From Leguminivora glycinivorella (taxonomy: Eukaryota > Arthropoda > Insecta > Lepidoptera > Tortricidae), in NCBI RefSeq assembly GCF_023078275.1, contig NC_062983.1, positions 6,751,001 through 6,815,000 of the forward strand: a stretch of DNA of 64,000 nucleotides, in the 5' to 3' direction. How positions within the stretch are numbered: the stretch's first letter is position 1; the number at the start of each line of letters is the position of its first letter. This document shows, in pieces, positions 34,095-46,450 of the stretch. The position numbers and the translations under genes were made by a program. Below the pieces are notes generated by a model. That model searched no databases. It saw only the letters and a program-made list of their open reading frames with translations, and was not told the DNA's origin.

Positions 34095-34640
34095 TGATGT
34101 AAACAAACATTATATTTTAACGATTTTTCGTTAATTTTAAATACATCGAATAACAAGAGCTACTATTTCAAGTGTAATTTAGGTAGATAGATTAAAAACA
34201 CATGGATATAATACCAAAAATCAGTTTCCAAAGCCATTACTCACGGTATAAACTTCCAACCCCAGTCTACAGAAAGAGTCAATAAATTGGTGCTGGCAGG
34301 GCATATAAGGAATCTTGAAGAACATAGGAGTAATGGTACAAGTTCTTCGAGTTAGTGATATGGTATCCGCTAAACCTCCGTCCCGTTAATGCCATATAAA
34401 ACAAATCTAAACGTAAGTACCTAGTCATGTCCGCGGCCGCAGAAATATCCGACACGGGCCTATTCCCAGGCTAGGCCTGAATCTTTAAGCATAATCTTTT
34501 ACGGTAGGAAAAATACTAACAGCGTATTGAACAATATTAGGTAAACAAAGCTTAAATATAATTTATTATAATGTTTTGTTTTGACATGTCACTTACGTTT
34601 TCTTTTTTCACCGTAGTTATCCATTTAGTTCTTTGATCCA
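34095..34640. other. Segment with no counterpart in the left arm
   Basis: About 545 bases between TTACCATAGG and CCAATTTCCAGTG replace the 480-base segment of the left arm. AT-rich with no gene. 33,264-34,094 is shared arm sequence, including the candidate short exon at 33,477-33,525. Confidence 0.6.
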
Positions 34641-35640
34641 ATTTCCAGTGTGCTCTAAGAAACGCATAGAACGTGCAACGACTATTTAAATAAATAAATA
34701 AATAAATAAATATTGGTTGGTCTATCCACTGAAAGTGCGATACTGTGCCTTAAGTATACTGTCAAATATTACGTGGATAGGAAAACACCAGTCTATGCTG
34801 CCTTCTTAGACCTATCTAAAGCTTTTGACCTGGTCTCCTACGATGTGTTGTGGAAGAAGCTGGAAGTTATGAAAGTACCCTCAGAGACAATCCGTATACT
34901 TAAGTACTGGTATGGGGGCCAGGTCAATAGTGTTAGATGGGCAGGCACGATGTCGGACCCGTACAGATTGGATTGTGGCGTGAGGCAAGGCGGGTTAACC
35001 TCGCCCACACTCTTCAATCTGTACGTGAATGGACTACTTGAGGCGCTGGGTAAGATGCGTGTCGGCTGTCATATAGATGCAGTTTGCGTAAACAATATAA
35101 GCTATGCAGACGACATGGTTTTGCTCAGCGCGTCGGCTTGTGGCTTACGTCAATTGTTACATGTATGTGAGAAGTACGCCCATGAACACGGCCTTAAATA
35201 CAATGTAACAAAAAGTTATTTGATGGTATTTGACCCAAAAAATCGGATAAATGAGGTTCCTCCTATTTATCTCAATGATGTTCCACTTGAGAGAGTGGGG
35301 AGCTTCAAATATTTAGGTCATATTGTTACGTCTGACCTTAAAGATAATATGGACGTAGAACGAGAACGGAGGGCTCTGTCGGTTAAGGCAAATATGATTT
35401 CACGTAGGTTTGCGCGGTGTACAAAGGAGGTAAAAATTACCTTATTTAGAGCGTATTGTACTTCCATGTACACATGCAGCCTATGGAAATTCTATACGCA
35501 GCGGACTTACGGAGCCCTTCGGATCCAGTACAACAACGCGTTCCGGGTATTGATGGGGCTGCCTCGTTTCTGCAGCGCATCAGGGATGTTTGCAGAAGCG
35601 CACGTGGACTGTTTTTATACGACTATGCGCAAACGGTGTA

Positions 35641-37305
35641 CATTTATTTATTTATTTATTTACAAAACATGTTAACAGCATAACAGTCGAAACTAAATCA
35701 CTGCTAACTACATAGAATAAAACATACAACACAGCAACAGTAAATAACAACAAAAGATATCTAAACACAATTTATCTTACCTACATTTTAACTGTAGTAG
35801 GCCTTGCATCAATCCTCTCACAGAACCTCAGACACTCATCACGCACAACAACCTGTCTGCTTGCAAATAAGTCGCACTGAGGGGCTGATGCGAGGAACGC
35901 ATTCAGGAGGACCAAGGAACGCACCAGAGGGGAATTCCTGCGCGCTACAGTACGTGAAGCCGGGACTGCCAGTAGGCAACGGTCCCGAGGTCTGAAATCA
36001 ATTCTGGTCTTTGAGGGGACGTACAGACGCACCATTTGCTCCACCAGTTCGGGGCAGTCCGACTCCCCACGCAGGACGCTACAGGCAGTAGTGAGAAGTG
36101 CATGATTACGTCTTACCTCCAGAGAGAGAAAACCCAGCACACCCAGCAAGAATTTGGTGGGATATAAAAACGGGTAGTACCCATACATTTTTTTATAAAG
36201 GGATCGTAAGAACACTTTTTGCACTCTCTCTAGAAGTAAGACGTAAGATGCTTCGTAAGGGTTCCAAACGACGAAGGCCGACTCGACTTTGCTTCTCACT
36301 AGTGAATTGTAAAGGATCTTTAATGTATCGGGGTCATTAAAATCCCTAGAATTCCTAATAATAAACCCCAACCTCTTATAACAGTCGCGCACCAATGAGG
36401 TAATGTGATCATGAAAGTTGAGGCTGGAGTCTAAGATTAGGCCTAAATCTCGTATGGAATTGACACGAGTAATAGTCTCAGAATCCAGAAAATATTCACA
36501 GACAAGGGGATTACGAGCTCGGCTAAATGTAAGGACTGCACATTTTGATGAATTAAAAGTCAGCCTATTTTTTACACTCCATAAGTGAACTCGGTCTACG
36601 TCATCCTGGAGATATAAACAGTCAGAGATGTTTTGCACGCCGTAAATAATTTTGAGGTCGTCAGCGTAAAGCAAACTTCTCGCAGACCTAAGAACAGATG
36701 GTAAATCGTTGACCATAATTCCAAAAAGCAATGGCCCAAGAATCGATCCCTGACTGACGCCAGATAGAGTCTGATAGGTCTTTGATACAAAGCATCCATG
36801 CTGTACGTACTGTAGCCTGTCACGCAAATAGCTAGCGAAAAAGCGGAGCAGCTGGGGGGAAAATCCGATTTTACACAGCTTACTCAGTAACACATCGTTA
36901 TCTACTCGGTCGAAGGCTTTGTTAAAGTCAAAATACAGCACATCTACCTGTATGCCTTTATCCAAATGATCTGAGATGGTGTCAGTCAGGGTTAATAAAT
37001 TCGTTTCAACCGACCGGCGAGCCCTAAAGCCGTGCTGAGAGTCACAGAGAAAAGGCTTAATTTGCGGAGCTACTAGTCTATTTATGGTAGACTCATACAG
37101 CTTGGCTATCGAAGACAGGATGGCAATAGGTCGATGGTCCTCGACACGAGTTGAATTACTCACTTTCGGAATAGGTCGCACTCTCGTAACTTTCCATTGA
37201 CTTGGATATTCCCCTAAAGTATAGGCTAAGTTAAATATGTGCACTAGAGGAGCAATGAGCCATTCCTTGCAACCTTTTAATACATAAGCCGGGAGGTTGT
37301 ACATC
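35641..37305 (-). mobile_element. 5'-truncated non-LTR retrotransposon inserted in the older LINE
   Basis: The left arm shows the empty site. The insert is bounded by ATGTAC on both sides and ends, on the minus strand, in an (AAAT)n tail (35,641-35,662). It represents roughly the last third of an element. It is present only in the right arm, so it inserted after the arms separated. Confidence 0.88.
35781..37304 (-). pseudogene. Reverse transcriptase fragment, 507 residues
   Basis: An open minus-strand frame carries all reverse transcriptase stations: VTRVRPIPKV, HRPIAILSSIAKLYE, YFDFNKAFDRVD (motif A), GVSQGSILGPLLFG (motif B), LLYADDLKII (motif C) and a C-terminal thumb-like region. Its first ATG coincides with the truncated end of the element, so it is the C-terminal part of a larger ORF2 lacking the endonuclease. 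No internal stops, consistent with recent insertion. CR1/Jockey/I-like by motif; the clade is not resolved. Confidence 0.88.
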
Positions 37306-37529
37306 CCTGGTGCGCCGGGTGCGGGCCAGCCCCAACCCTATCCTGTGTATGTTAGCGGATAGATTGGACTGTCCGTATATGCGACACTGCTGTGAAATGC
37401 ATGTTTCCAGCAGTGAATATATATTGTAATTATTATTATTAGTTTAAGTACTAACATTTTAAACGTAAGCTTACTAACAAATTGTATGAGTCATTAGTTA
37501 CTCGAAAATAAACAATTTCATTTCATTTC

Positions 37530-37735
37530 ATTGGGGACACCTTACACAGATCAACTTAGCCCCAAACTAAGCAAAGCTTGTACTATGGGTGCTAAGCGAC
37601 GATATACATACTTAAATAGATAAATACATACTTATATACATAGAAAACATCCATGACTCTGGAACAAATATCTGTGCTCATCACACAAATAAATGCCCTT
37701 ACCGGGATTCGAACCCAGGACCGCGCCATGCGTGA
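37530..37735 (-). mobile_element. Partial tRNA-headed SINE (right arm)
   Basis: Mirror of 18,446-18,640, from AGGTGTCCCC to the B-box GGTTCGAATCCCGG (complement). Confidence 0.7.
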
Positions 37736-37767
37736 TGTGCCATTATTTTTACAATTAACAGTTCAAC

Positions 37768-40355
37768 CAAGGACGATTATAAAGGACCAGCAGAGTCCAT
37801 ACTAAATACCGTACCCCGTTGGCAGCCGTAAATCTATGTCACTAGATGTCACTAAGAGTGTCATTTGAATAAAAATGTCGTTTTTTTTTAAATACGCACG
37901 CGGTAGTTTAACGGCATTACAAGTGATACAGTGAAAAGTATATAGATGACGCTAGGGGCCCGTGTCATGTTTCAGTCCCGTTCTTATTTTCAGCCATCGT
38001 TCTTATTTTGAATTATGACAATCATGCAAAAGAGTACCATACTGTCAAATTTTCTATCTCTTTCATTTTGAGTGTGACGTCAATGATTAGTAATATTACT
38101 TTCAATATATTTAAAATTTAGATTTTAACGAGGCCATTTCGAACAGTGTTTATGATAGATATCATGTTGACAATCAATCTCCTGACCGTCTCGCTCATAC
38201 CAATCCTATCCTATATTTGAACGAGTGCGACCGAAACAGTTGAGTATTATTGAAGATTTTTGAATGTCTAAAATCTTATTGGTAGTTGTCGAAAACTTGA
38301 AGATTTTTGAATGTCTAAAATCTTATTGGTAGTTGTCGAAAACCCGCTTTTTCCATAAAGTGTTGGCGCGACGTCAAGTGGGTGATAGGCGTACGAGCAA
38401 GTACGCGTTGGATGGTCGACTACTATGCGCAGCGGTTTTTACGCGTACTTACGGTGACACACAATCGAAAAAGGTCGTCGAGCCATAAGTACGCATACCT
38501 GCTCGTATCGTACGTTTATCACCCACTTCAGACTGCGTTTCGATCGGCGTTTAGCGACAATGATTATCAGCTTGGCTTCATGGCTTTACGAACCTTAGCT
38601 CGGACCATCGAATATGAAACTTATAAACTTCTTTATACACAAGGGTATAAAGAAGTTTATAACCAGGTGCTCCATGACACCATTGCACCAATCTGTCGCC
38701 AGCACCGCTACACTTCAACGGCCAAGTCACACAACATCCATACTAATATTATAAATGGGAAAGTGTGTGTGTCTGTTTGTTTGTCCATCTTTCACGGCAA
38801 AACGGAGCGACGTATTGACGTGATTTTTTAAGTGGAGATAGTTGAAGGAATGGAAAGTGACATAGGCTACTTTTTGTCTCTTTTTATATCCCCCCACTTC
38901 CTTAGAATGGAAGATGGAAGTTTGTGGAGAGATTTTCGAATTTAACGCGAGCGAAGCCGCGGGCAAAGGCTAGTTAACTATAATAATAAAGAAATCGCAG
39001 TAAGGAACTTTATGTAGATTTCATTACTTTTTAGAGATAAACAAGCAGCTCCATCGAGACGGCTATTTTTTACAGAATGTTTTTGGTGGGATATACATAG
39101 GCATAGGTATTTAACACTAACAAGGTATCTATTGTCTTAGTCCGTTTTCACATTATCCGATCCTATATCGGATGTCGGAAGGATTTAAATGGAAAAAATC
39201 CAAGATAGCGCCTGTAATGTATGGGGTATCAGTCCTACATCCGATATCGGATCGGATAATGTGAAAACGCATTTAGTCTCATTAATTATTACTTATGTCA
39301 GAGTTTCACTACTTATTTCCTTTTATTCATTATCTCAGTTTAGGTTTATACGAGTACCAAACGAGTAGTATACGAGTAGAAAATATATTACCAAAACAAT
39401 ACAAACTATCATTAATTTATTATAAAAACGTAATCCAAAGTGCCACACCTGGCGGCCTAACTATCCGCGTTGTGTCCAAGACGAAGCCTGACCGACGAAG
39501 CTAGCAAGTCTCTCTACATGTTAGCTGAAATACTGTCAAACAATTCACTGTGATTACTCAGATTATTATAAGCAAAATGATCTTCGAATGAACTTTCTGG
39601 ACAATTGAGATGCATGGGCGCAGTCGAAACCAGCTCGCCCCTTCAGCCGTGTCCCGTTGAAAATCGGAAAGATTCTTTTCCTTAGCACATTTAATGTTTA
39701 CAAATTGGATTCGCCTTCTGTCACCTAAACTGGTAATTTTATGTATGAGGTCATTGGTCATACAATTATTAATTTATACAGTTATTAATTCTGTATCTCT
39801 ACTCGCATTGCTGCTGCGATTCTAAAATATTTAATATCCATATATTATGAATATTCAATAAATCATACAATGACATTTGTGATGTGACATGGATGTCAGA
39901 TGTCACATCTGTTGGCACAATGATTGCGTTTTGTTGAACGTATTTGAGCTCAACATATAGGTTTATTATCACTAAGTATATTATATTAATGAACAACGAA
40001 ACGGATGTGACATTTTCCTAGTCCACCAACGTCATCTAGTCATTTTATTTGGCAATAATTAGACAAAATGCGAACAAACTTAGCCAGCGAAGCGATCACA
40101 ACTACGTCGAGGCCGACCAAAAAATATAATTTGTAAAAATTGTGTTTTGAGTCAATATTTTGATATTAAAATAAAGTTTTTTGATAGTTATTCATAGTAT
40201 AATATAAAAACAAGTAAAAATATGTGTGAAAATATGTTTTTTTCCACTCCCGGGTTACGAAACAACGCCATCTAGTTTTAAAGCAAAAACTAAGCTTTTT
40301 TCAGGGGTACGCTGTTTTGTATGGGCTATATCAGTCTAGTATTAAATGGTCCTTG
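37768..40355. mobile_element. 2.59 kb TIR transposon, right arm only, family unknown
   Basis: Target duplication GTTCAAC (37,761-37,767 and 40,356-40,362), with a single copy in the left arm. Inverted ends are CAAGGACGATTA / TGGTCCTTG with about 12 bases of imperfect match. Inside are a 150-base inverted repeat (38,375-38,530, GTGGGTGATAGGCGTACGAG against its complement), a tandem pair of about 55 bases (38,245-38,345), a dispersed repeat (38,737-38,972) and a MITE (39,138-39,280). A 149-residue frame at 38,382 overlaps the inverted repeat and is not convincing. No transposase seen. Confidence 0.8.
39138..39280. mobile_element. MITE with CGTTTTCACATTATCCGAT termini
   Basis: Ends GTTTTCACATTATCCGATCC and GGATCGGATAATGTGAAAAC are inverted, around CATCCGATATCGGAT-type motifs. 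A second copy is at 61,379-61,516. Confidence 0.8.
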
Positions 40356-40362
40356 GTTCAAC

Positions 40363-42360
40363 GAAACAACATTGATGCCCCATATCAAACATTACACATT
40401 GTATTATATTTTATGAGTTTTGATAGATGACAACCACAATCAGTGTCGATTTTGACCACCGCAAGCACTGCGATCGCTTTGCTTACCCCCTCCATGCACT
40501 TCGCACGAAGCCAATATATGACATCTGTGGTTGCCGGCATTCAAGACTATTTCCTCCCTGGTTTTTGAAGATAGAGCAATGATTTTTTTCAACACAGATT
40601 GTTATTATTTTTATCTGTGTCGGACCGTTTAGATTTTTTTGATATTCTGCTTTTTAAAGACTCTAGAGCCAATCAAAAGTTTCCAAAAATGGCCTTTTTC
40701 ATTGTGGCGCAAAAAGAGGTGTGATACTCAAGATTGGTAACAATTAACCATAAAAGCTAAACACAGATTATTTCATTGTTATTCAGATTCTCAAATTTCG
40801 TTCCGATTGATTAAGTTTTGAAGGAGGTAAGAGTCGAGAGCGGAACCTCGATATTTCGAAAAAATCTTTTGACTGAGTTGTTCTTAATGGACAATTTTTT
40901 TTCGATAAATCTAGTTAATAACACTTGTATATTTAACTAAAATTCCCAAGTTGAAAGGGGGGCTCCTTTCCATTTTAGAATTTTCGCTACCGTATCCTCT
41001 TAAGATGGGTGTACGCTATTTTCTTGAAGGTTTGCAGCTAGTGTCATAACTGTTAAAAAAAAATTTTTGAAAATCGGGTAATGATTCTCGGAGATATCGA
41101 GTAACATACATACAAAAAAAACAATAAAAAAAAACATTCAGTCGAATTGAGAACCTCCTCCTTTTTTTGAAGTCGGTTAAAAACATGACAACATCAAATC
41201 AATAATCGCGTAAATTATATAAATTGTACTTAGCTCAAGGTTCAAAGTACGAAAAATTATCTAAGTATGTAATGATAATGAATTATATAGAATCATTATA
41301 TCAGGTAAAGCTAGAACGTGGAACTGATTAATTTCTGTCTTAGGTAGGTATATATTTTTGGAACGATTAAGGTACAGCGGGGAAAATCTCGACTGGACGG
41401 CAATTGTAACTAATTAATTTTTTCTATTATTACACTATGATGTTGAGTTTTACGAGTACTTATATCCCTGAACACGCCTACCATAATTATGTACCCGGTG
41501 GACACTCTATTTAATAATGCAAACATTGTAAAACATGGAAAAAATTAACCAGTTACATTTGCCCTGCTGTATCTTAATAAAGATTGTTGAAAACAGTGAC
41601 CGATAGTTATTTGTTATACAAGGGGGCAAAGCTGTATTTTAACGCCGTGTGTGGAATTGAAAAACGAGCAAGGGAAAGGATTCCATAGTTGAACCACGAG
41701 CGAAGCGAGTGGTTCGAGAATAGAATCCTGAACTTGCGAGTTTTTTAACACACGCGAAGTAAAATACATTTGCACCCACTCGGGTTACACTCATAACACA
41801 AAACTTTTCCCCTCACTATAGCGAGGAAACTACAACGCAAAAATGCGTTTATCACTGCTTCCAGTAGATCCACAGGTGGTAAATCATCTTTATTACTAGA
41901 TTCACCTACTTTTATCAATTTTAAAGCAGTTAATTTGACTTTATCCAAGGTCAAATTACTTTACCCACTAGTGCATAAAATGCGTTTTTACCCGCTGGTA
42001 TTAAAGGACAAAACACGTGTTTCCGAGCTAGTGAGGGGAAAAGGACTTTGTCATTCTGGAACTTTCTAAATAATACGTACTTACTTAGTTGTGTCCTTCT
42101 CTAGGCAATTGATTTTACTATTTTTGTTCAAAAATAATATGTCAGAAATAAAGGGCGCATTCATACTAGAACCATGTCAGCGTACGTAGCTAATAGTGGC
42201 GACACGTGACATTTTTAGTTGGTAAAGCCGGAGGGGTTTTTAGGATCTGTTTTGTATGGACTTCTACAGATACTGCAGACTTAGGGAACCCGTTGGGAAT
42301 CGAGTTGTATCGACGCTACGCTACTGTTACATGATAACGTTTTTATATCTCTATAGGCGC
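40363..42360. repeat. Right-arm counterpart of 11,047-18,400 without the left insertions
   Basis: It reads as the reverse complement of the left arm with the 3.9 kb element, the foldback element and one tandem unit absent. It holds the dispersed repeat AACCGACTTCAAAAAAAGG and a single copy of the direct repeat. No gene. Confidence 0.75.
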
Positions 42361-42696
42361 GATATTTCCTTTCCATTTCCTCCCACGGACGCTCCGGCTG
42401 TGGAATGAGCTCTCCTGCCGAGGTATTTCCGATGAACTACAGTATGGGGTTCTTCAAAAGAGGAGTGTACAAGTTTCTAATGGGTCGGCAACGCGCATGT
42501 GACACCCCTTGAGTTGCAGTCATAATTCATAATTTTTATTGGTAAAAGTAAATTACATTTCAGAGGTTACATTACATTTCATTGTGTCAAATATCAATAA
42601 AAATAATAACAATAGGTAGTTCAATTAAATGGTTATATAATACAACGTATTCACTGAATACCTACATTAGAAAATGGTCACTGAATACATTAGAAA

Positions 42697-43263
42697 AAAC
42701 CGGCCAAGAGCGTGTCGGGCCACGCTCAGTGTAGGGTTCCGTAGTTTTCCGTATTTTTCTCAAAAACTACTGACCCTATCAAGTTCAAAACAATTTTCCT
42801 GGAAAGTCTTTATAAAGTTCTACTTTTGTGATTTTTTCCATAATTTTTAAACGTATGGTTCAAAAGTTAGAGGGGGGGGGGACGCACTTTTTTTCCTTTA
42901 GGAGCGATTATTTCCAAAAATATTAATATTATCAAAAAACGATCTTAGTAAACCCTTATTCATTTTTAAATACCTGTCCAACAATATATCACACGTTGGG
43001 GTTGGAATGAAAAAAAATATCAGCCCCCACTTTACATGTAGGGGGGGTACCCTAATAAAACATTTTTTTCCATTTTTTATTTTTGCACTTTGTTGGCGTG
43101 ATTGATATACATATTGGTACCAAATTTCAGCTTTCTAGTGCTAACGGTTACTGAGATTATCCGCGGACGGACGGGACGGACGGACGGACGGACGGACGGA
43201 CGGACGGACAGACAGACATGGCGAAACTATAAGGGTTCCTAGTTGACTACGGAACCCTAAAAA
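42697..43263 (-). mobile_element. 0.55 kb dispersed repeat, right arm only (copy 1)
   Basis: On the minus strand it starts TAGGGTTCCGTAGTCAACTA and ends CGACACGCTCTTGGCCGG, with a GGACGGACGGACGG run. The left arm reads through the site (ACGACTTTTTTCTAATG). A second copy in the opposite orientation lies 0.57 kb away. Confidence 0.8.
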
Positions 43264-43387
43264 GTCGTTCATAGGTTACGGTGACCGTTTTCCATCAGGC
43301 GGACCGTATACCTGTTTGCCACCGACGTGGTATAAAAAAAAGAGGCAGGCTGCGTTTCGATCGGCGTCTAGCGTCAACGATTCGGTT

Positions 43388-43545
43388 GGCCCCGTAGCCG
43401 AATGGCATTTCTCCGACGCGAAACGAAAACGAAACGCCGCGAATGGTAGTCTTGCTCTGTAGCGCTAATAACGCAAGAGCGATAGAGATAGATATCTACT
43501 AGCGTTTCGTTTCGTGAGCGTTTGTGCCATTCGGCTACGCACCCT
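43388..43545. mobile_element. MITE with GTAGCCGAATGGCA termini (right copy)
   Basis: Mirror of 3,873-4,030. Confidence 0.75.
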
Positions 43546-43596
43546 GGACCTTCAATCGTAATCGATGAGAACTTTCAATGAAATACCATAGTGAGT

Positions 43597-43716
43597 CTAG
43601 TGAAAAAGGGTATAGGTAACTCAAATTGACTAGGTGAAAAAGGTCACAAGTCTGAGGTGGCACTTGTGCCCTTTTTCACCGAGTCAATTTGAGTTACCTA
43701 TACCCTTTTTCACTAG
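43597..43716. repeat. 120-bp palindrome (right copy)
   Basis: Mirror of 3,702-3,821; arms of about 50 bases. Confidence 0.85.
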
Positions 43717-43828
43717 ATCCACAGGATTATTATTCTTATCACAGAATTCAGTAACTTAAAAAGCAAAGCTAATTGATCCAAGTGATAACGTTAGATATTG
43801 CCAATTGTTATCACATCACCTGTTTGCC

Positions 43829-44372
43829 ATTGTTAGGGTTCCGTAGTCAACTAGGAACCCTTATAGTTTCGCCATGTCTGTCTGTCCGTCCGTCCATCCG
43901 TCTGCGGATAATCTCAGTAACCGTAAGCACTAGAAAGCTGAAATTTGGTACTAATATGTATATCAATCACGCCAACAAAGTGCAAAAATAAAAAATGGAA
44001 AAAAATGTTTTATTAGGGTACCCCCCCTACATGTAAAGTGGGGGCTGATATTTTTTTTCATTCCAACCCCAACGTGTGATATATTGTTAGATAGGTATTT
44101 AAAAATAAATAAGGGTTTACTAAGATCGTTTTTTGATAATATTAATATTTTCGGAAATAATCGCTCCTAAAGGAAAAAAAAGTGCGTCCCCCCCTCTAAC
44201 TTTTGAACCATATGTTTAAAAAATATGAAAAAAATCACAAAAGTAGAACTTTATAAAGACTTTCTAGGAAAATTGTTTTTAACTTGATAGGTTCAGTAGT
44301 TTTTGAGAAAAATACGAAAAACTACGGAACCCTACACTGAGCGTGGCCCGACACGCTCTTGGCCGGTTTTTT
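43829..44372 (+). mobile_element. 0.55 kb dispersed repeat, right arm only (copy 2)
   Basis: Starts TAGGGTTCCGTAGTCAACTA and ends CTTGGCCGG followed by T-runs. It is about 90% similar by eye to copy 1, in inverse orientation, and absent at the mirrored left site (TCATCTTTATAAAAAATGGC). Confidence 0.8.
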
Positions 44373-45189
44373 TTTAAAGATGATATAACCAGATAGAAGC
44401 CCTACTTATCTAATTATCCCCACTTACACGGACTTATCACTTATCATTGTTTTTATTTTCTTCGGAAAACCAACACCTTAATAAAATAATACAACTATGT
44501 TAACCAAACTATTTATGTATCAGTCGGCCTTTTTTTAGGGTTCCATGCCAAAAAGTTATGGTGCCGCTCTGTTCGTCTGTCTGTGGGTCCGTCTGTCACA
44601 TTCCTAAATATCTCAAAAACGACTTATGCTATCGCTTTGAAATTTGGAATAGTTGTTAACATTGTTAACTTCTACAAATTGTACATATCAAAAATATAGT
44701 TTATAATTTTTTTGTTGTGGAAAAAAAGACTTTTGAAGGAAAATGTAAAAAAAAACATGAAATTATTTTAACTTTTGAAAGTTACGGATACGGAACCGCG
44801 ACCATGGCCTAGTATGAAAGTGCGCACACGAGGCGACGCAACTTTTCATACAAATACGAAAGTCGCCGAGCAACTGTTGCCCCCGTGGGCGCGCAGCGCA
44901 CCCTTAGCTAGTTACCCTGTAAACAAGTGGCCAATCGTTGACGCTCTGTGACGAACAGTTATGGAATGGATTTAGTAAAAAAACAACAATAACCTAAAAC
45001 TAATATTTTATTACTTCTATCACTTGATACTTACGTTTCGTAATCTTAACTTATAGGTAATATTGATTAAAGCTAGCAGTCGAAAGTCGTTTATTTTATA
45101 TATTACTAGGGATTTCTTTAAAATAAAGGCAAAATATCTTATTCTCATGGATACTGACATGTTTGAGTCTGAGCTCAAAATAACTAGCA

Positions 45190-45610
45190 GCATAGATGAA
45201 TAAGTAAGAGAAGAGTTCTAACTCATAGTTATAGTGACATCTAGCGACAATCACGCGTCAATCACGCGTCAGTCACGCGTCAATCACGCGTCAACTAGCG
45301 TAAATTATCAGTACTGCTATTTGACCATAGATGTCGCGACGAACGAAGAGTCTAATGCTCACCAATTTTTAGGTAATATTACAATAGTATTAATCAGTAT
45401 TCTGTTTTAAATTGCTTCTGCTTGTAATATAAGTTGTAAACTGTTCTAATATAAAATTTTTGGCACACGAGACACTGTTGACACCTAGTATCGAGTAGTG
45501 GTACTGATAATTCACGCCATTTGTATTATGTTACTATAACTATGCCTATACAAATAATTCGCATTTACTGATGTATGTAGAACTCTGCCCTTACTCATTC
45601 CTCTATGCTA
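45190..45610. mobile_element. Foldback MITE (mirror of copy 2)
   Basis: Mirror of 2,344-2,762, with the GTCAATCACGCG expansion at 45,254-45,300. Confidence 0.65.
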
Positions 45611-46004
45611 GCTAGCAGTTATAAAATGATAAAAAAGCTCTAAAAACTTATGCGTAACTTCTAGTTTCCACTACACGTCACGTGTCTACCTTTTTAGGCT
45701 CCCGTGCCCCCCATAGGTACAAAAGGAATCTAAGGGCCTGCGCAACGGGCAACTGTTGCCGGCGACTTTTTTGTCGCGACCATGGCCTAGTATGAAAGTG
45801 CGCACACGAGGCGACGCAACTTTTCATACAAATACTGTCCGTCTGTCAGATTGCAGAATATCTCGAAAACTACTATTATGCTATAAACATTAATAGTTGT
45901 TAATAGTCAGTAGCATTAGTTTCGGTTCTACCTCATAGAGTGCGAGGGTGCCAAGCCTTCGGTAATTGTGTCATATACTTGAAAATTTGGACCCTTGCTT
46001 TCGT

Positions 46005-46076
46005 GTACCGATGGCCGAGTGGTTCGAGGCATCCGTCCGATTATCGGAGTACGCTGGTTCGATGCCAGCTTGGAAC
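46005..46076 (+). tRNA. tRNA-like sequence, probably a pseudogene (right copy)
   Basis: Same as 1,873-1,944 except for one base in the anticodon loop (CCGATTA instead of CCGGTTA). The A-A acceptor mismatch and the T-T pair in the anticodon stem are shared. Confidence 0.4.
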
Positions 46077-46341
46077 ACTTGGATGAATTGGTCATTTTTT
46101 CTCTGTATATGACATTTATTTAATGTTTATAGAATAATAGTAGTGAGACTACTTAAAAATACAAATTCAAATATTTTTCTATGAGAAATTGAGAAAAATA
46201 GTTTAATTTGATCTAAAATACTATTATGCTTTCGACTTTTTTAGTGGGATAAAGAATCAGAGAAAGAAGTGAGCCCAAAGAGAAGAAAAGAGCTCATCAG
46301 AATTTGCAAGAATCGGGGGTTTTTAATTCTCTTAAGACGCT

Positions 46342-46450
46342 TTATCCACTGAAGAGCTTCTTGACTCCATCAGCTATCTGGTTGGCATAACGGTAACCGC
46401 TGAACATGAGACGGTCGAGCGCCGGCGCAGGCTTTATCGAGTCACCAGTC
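46342..46450 (-). CDS. Orphan terminal coding exon (right copy)
   Basis: Mirror of 1,499-1,607: acceptor CAG, one leading base, 35 codons including LDRLMFSGYRYANQ, then TAA. No difference from the left copy was noticed. Upstream on the minus strand lies a dispersed repeat and no obvious partner exon. Confidence 0.4.

Larger units (their letters stand above)
34711..37530 (+). pseudogene. 5'-truncated non-LTR element, right copy, split by another LINE
   Basis: The frame 34,713-35,640 encodes an unbroken reverse transcriptase stretch: FLDLSKAFDLVSYD, GVRQGGLTSPTLFNLYVN and SYADDMVLL. It is then cut by the insertion at 35,641-37,305 and resumes at about 37,306, ending in ATTTC repeats near 37,530. 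It is the mirror of 18,640-19,955 and keeps the reading frame where the left copy is shifted. The N-terminal part and endonuclease are missing. Confidence 0.85.

Noticed and set aside
38382..38831. 149-residue frame in the 2.6 kb TIR element
   Set aside because: Its first third overlaps an inverted repeat and its end runs into a dispersed repeat. No transposase or domain motif is visible.
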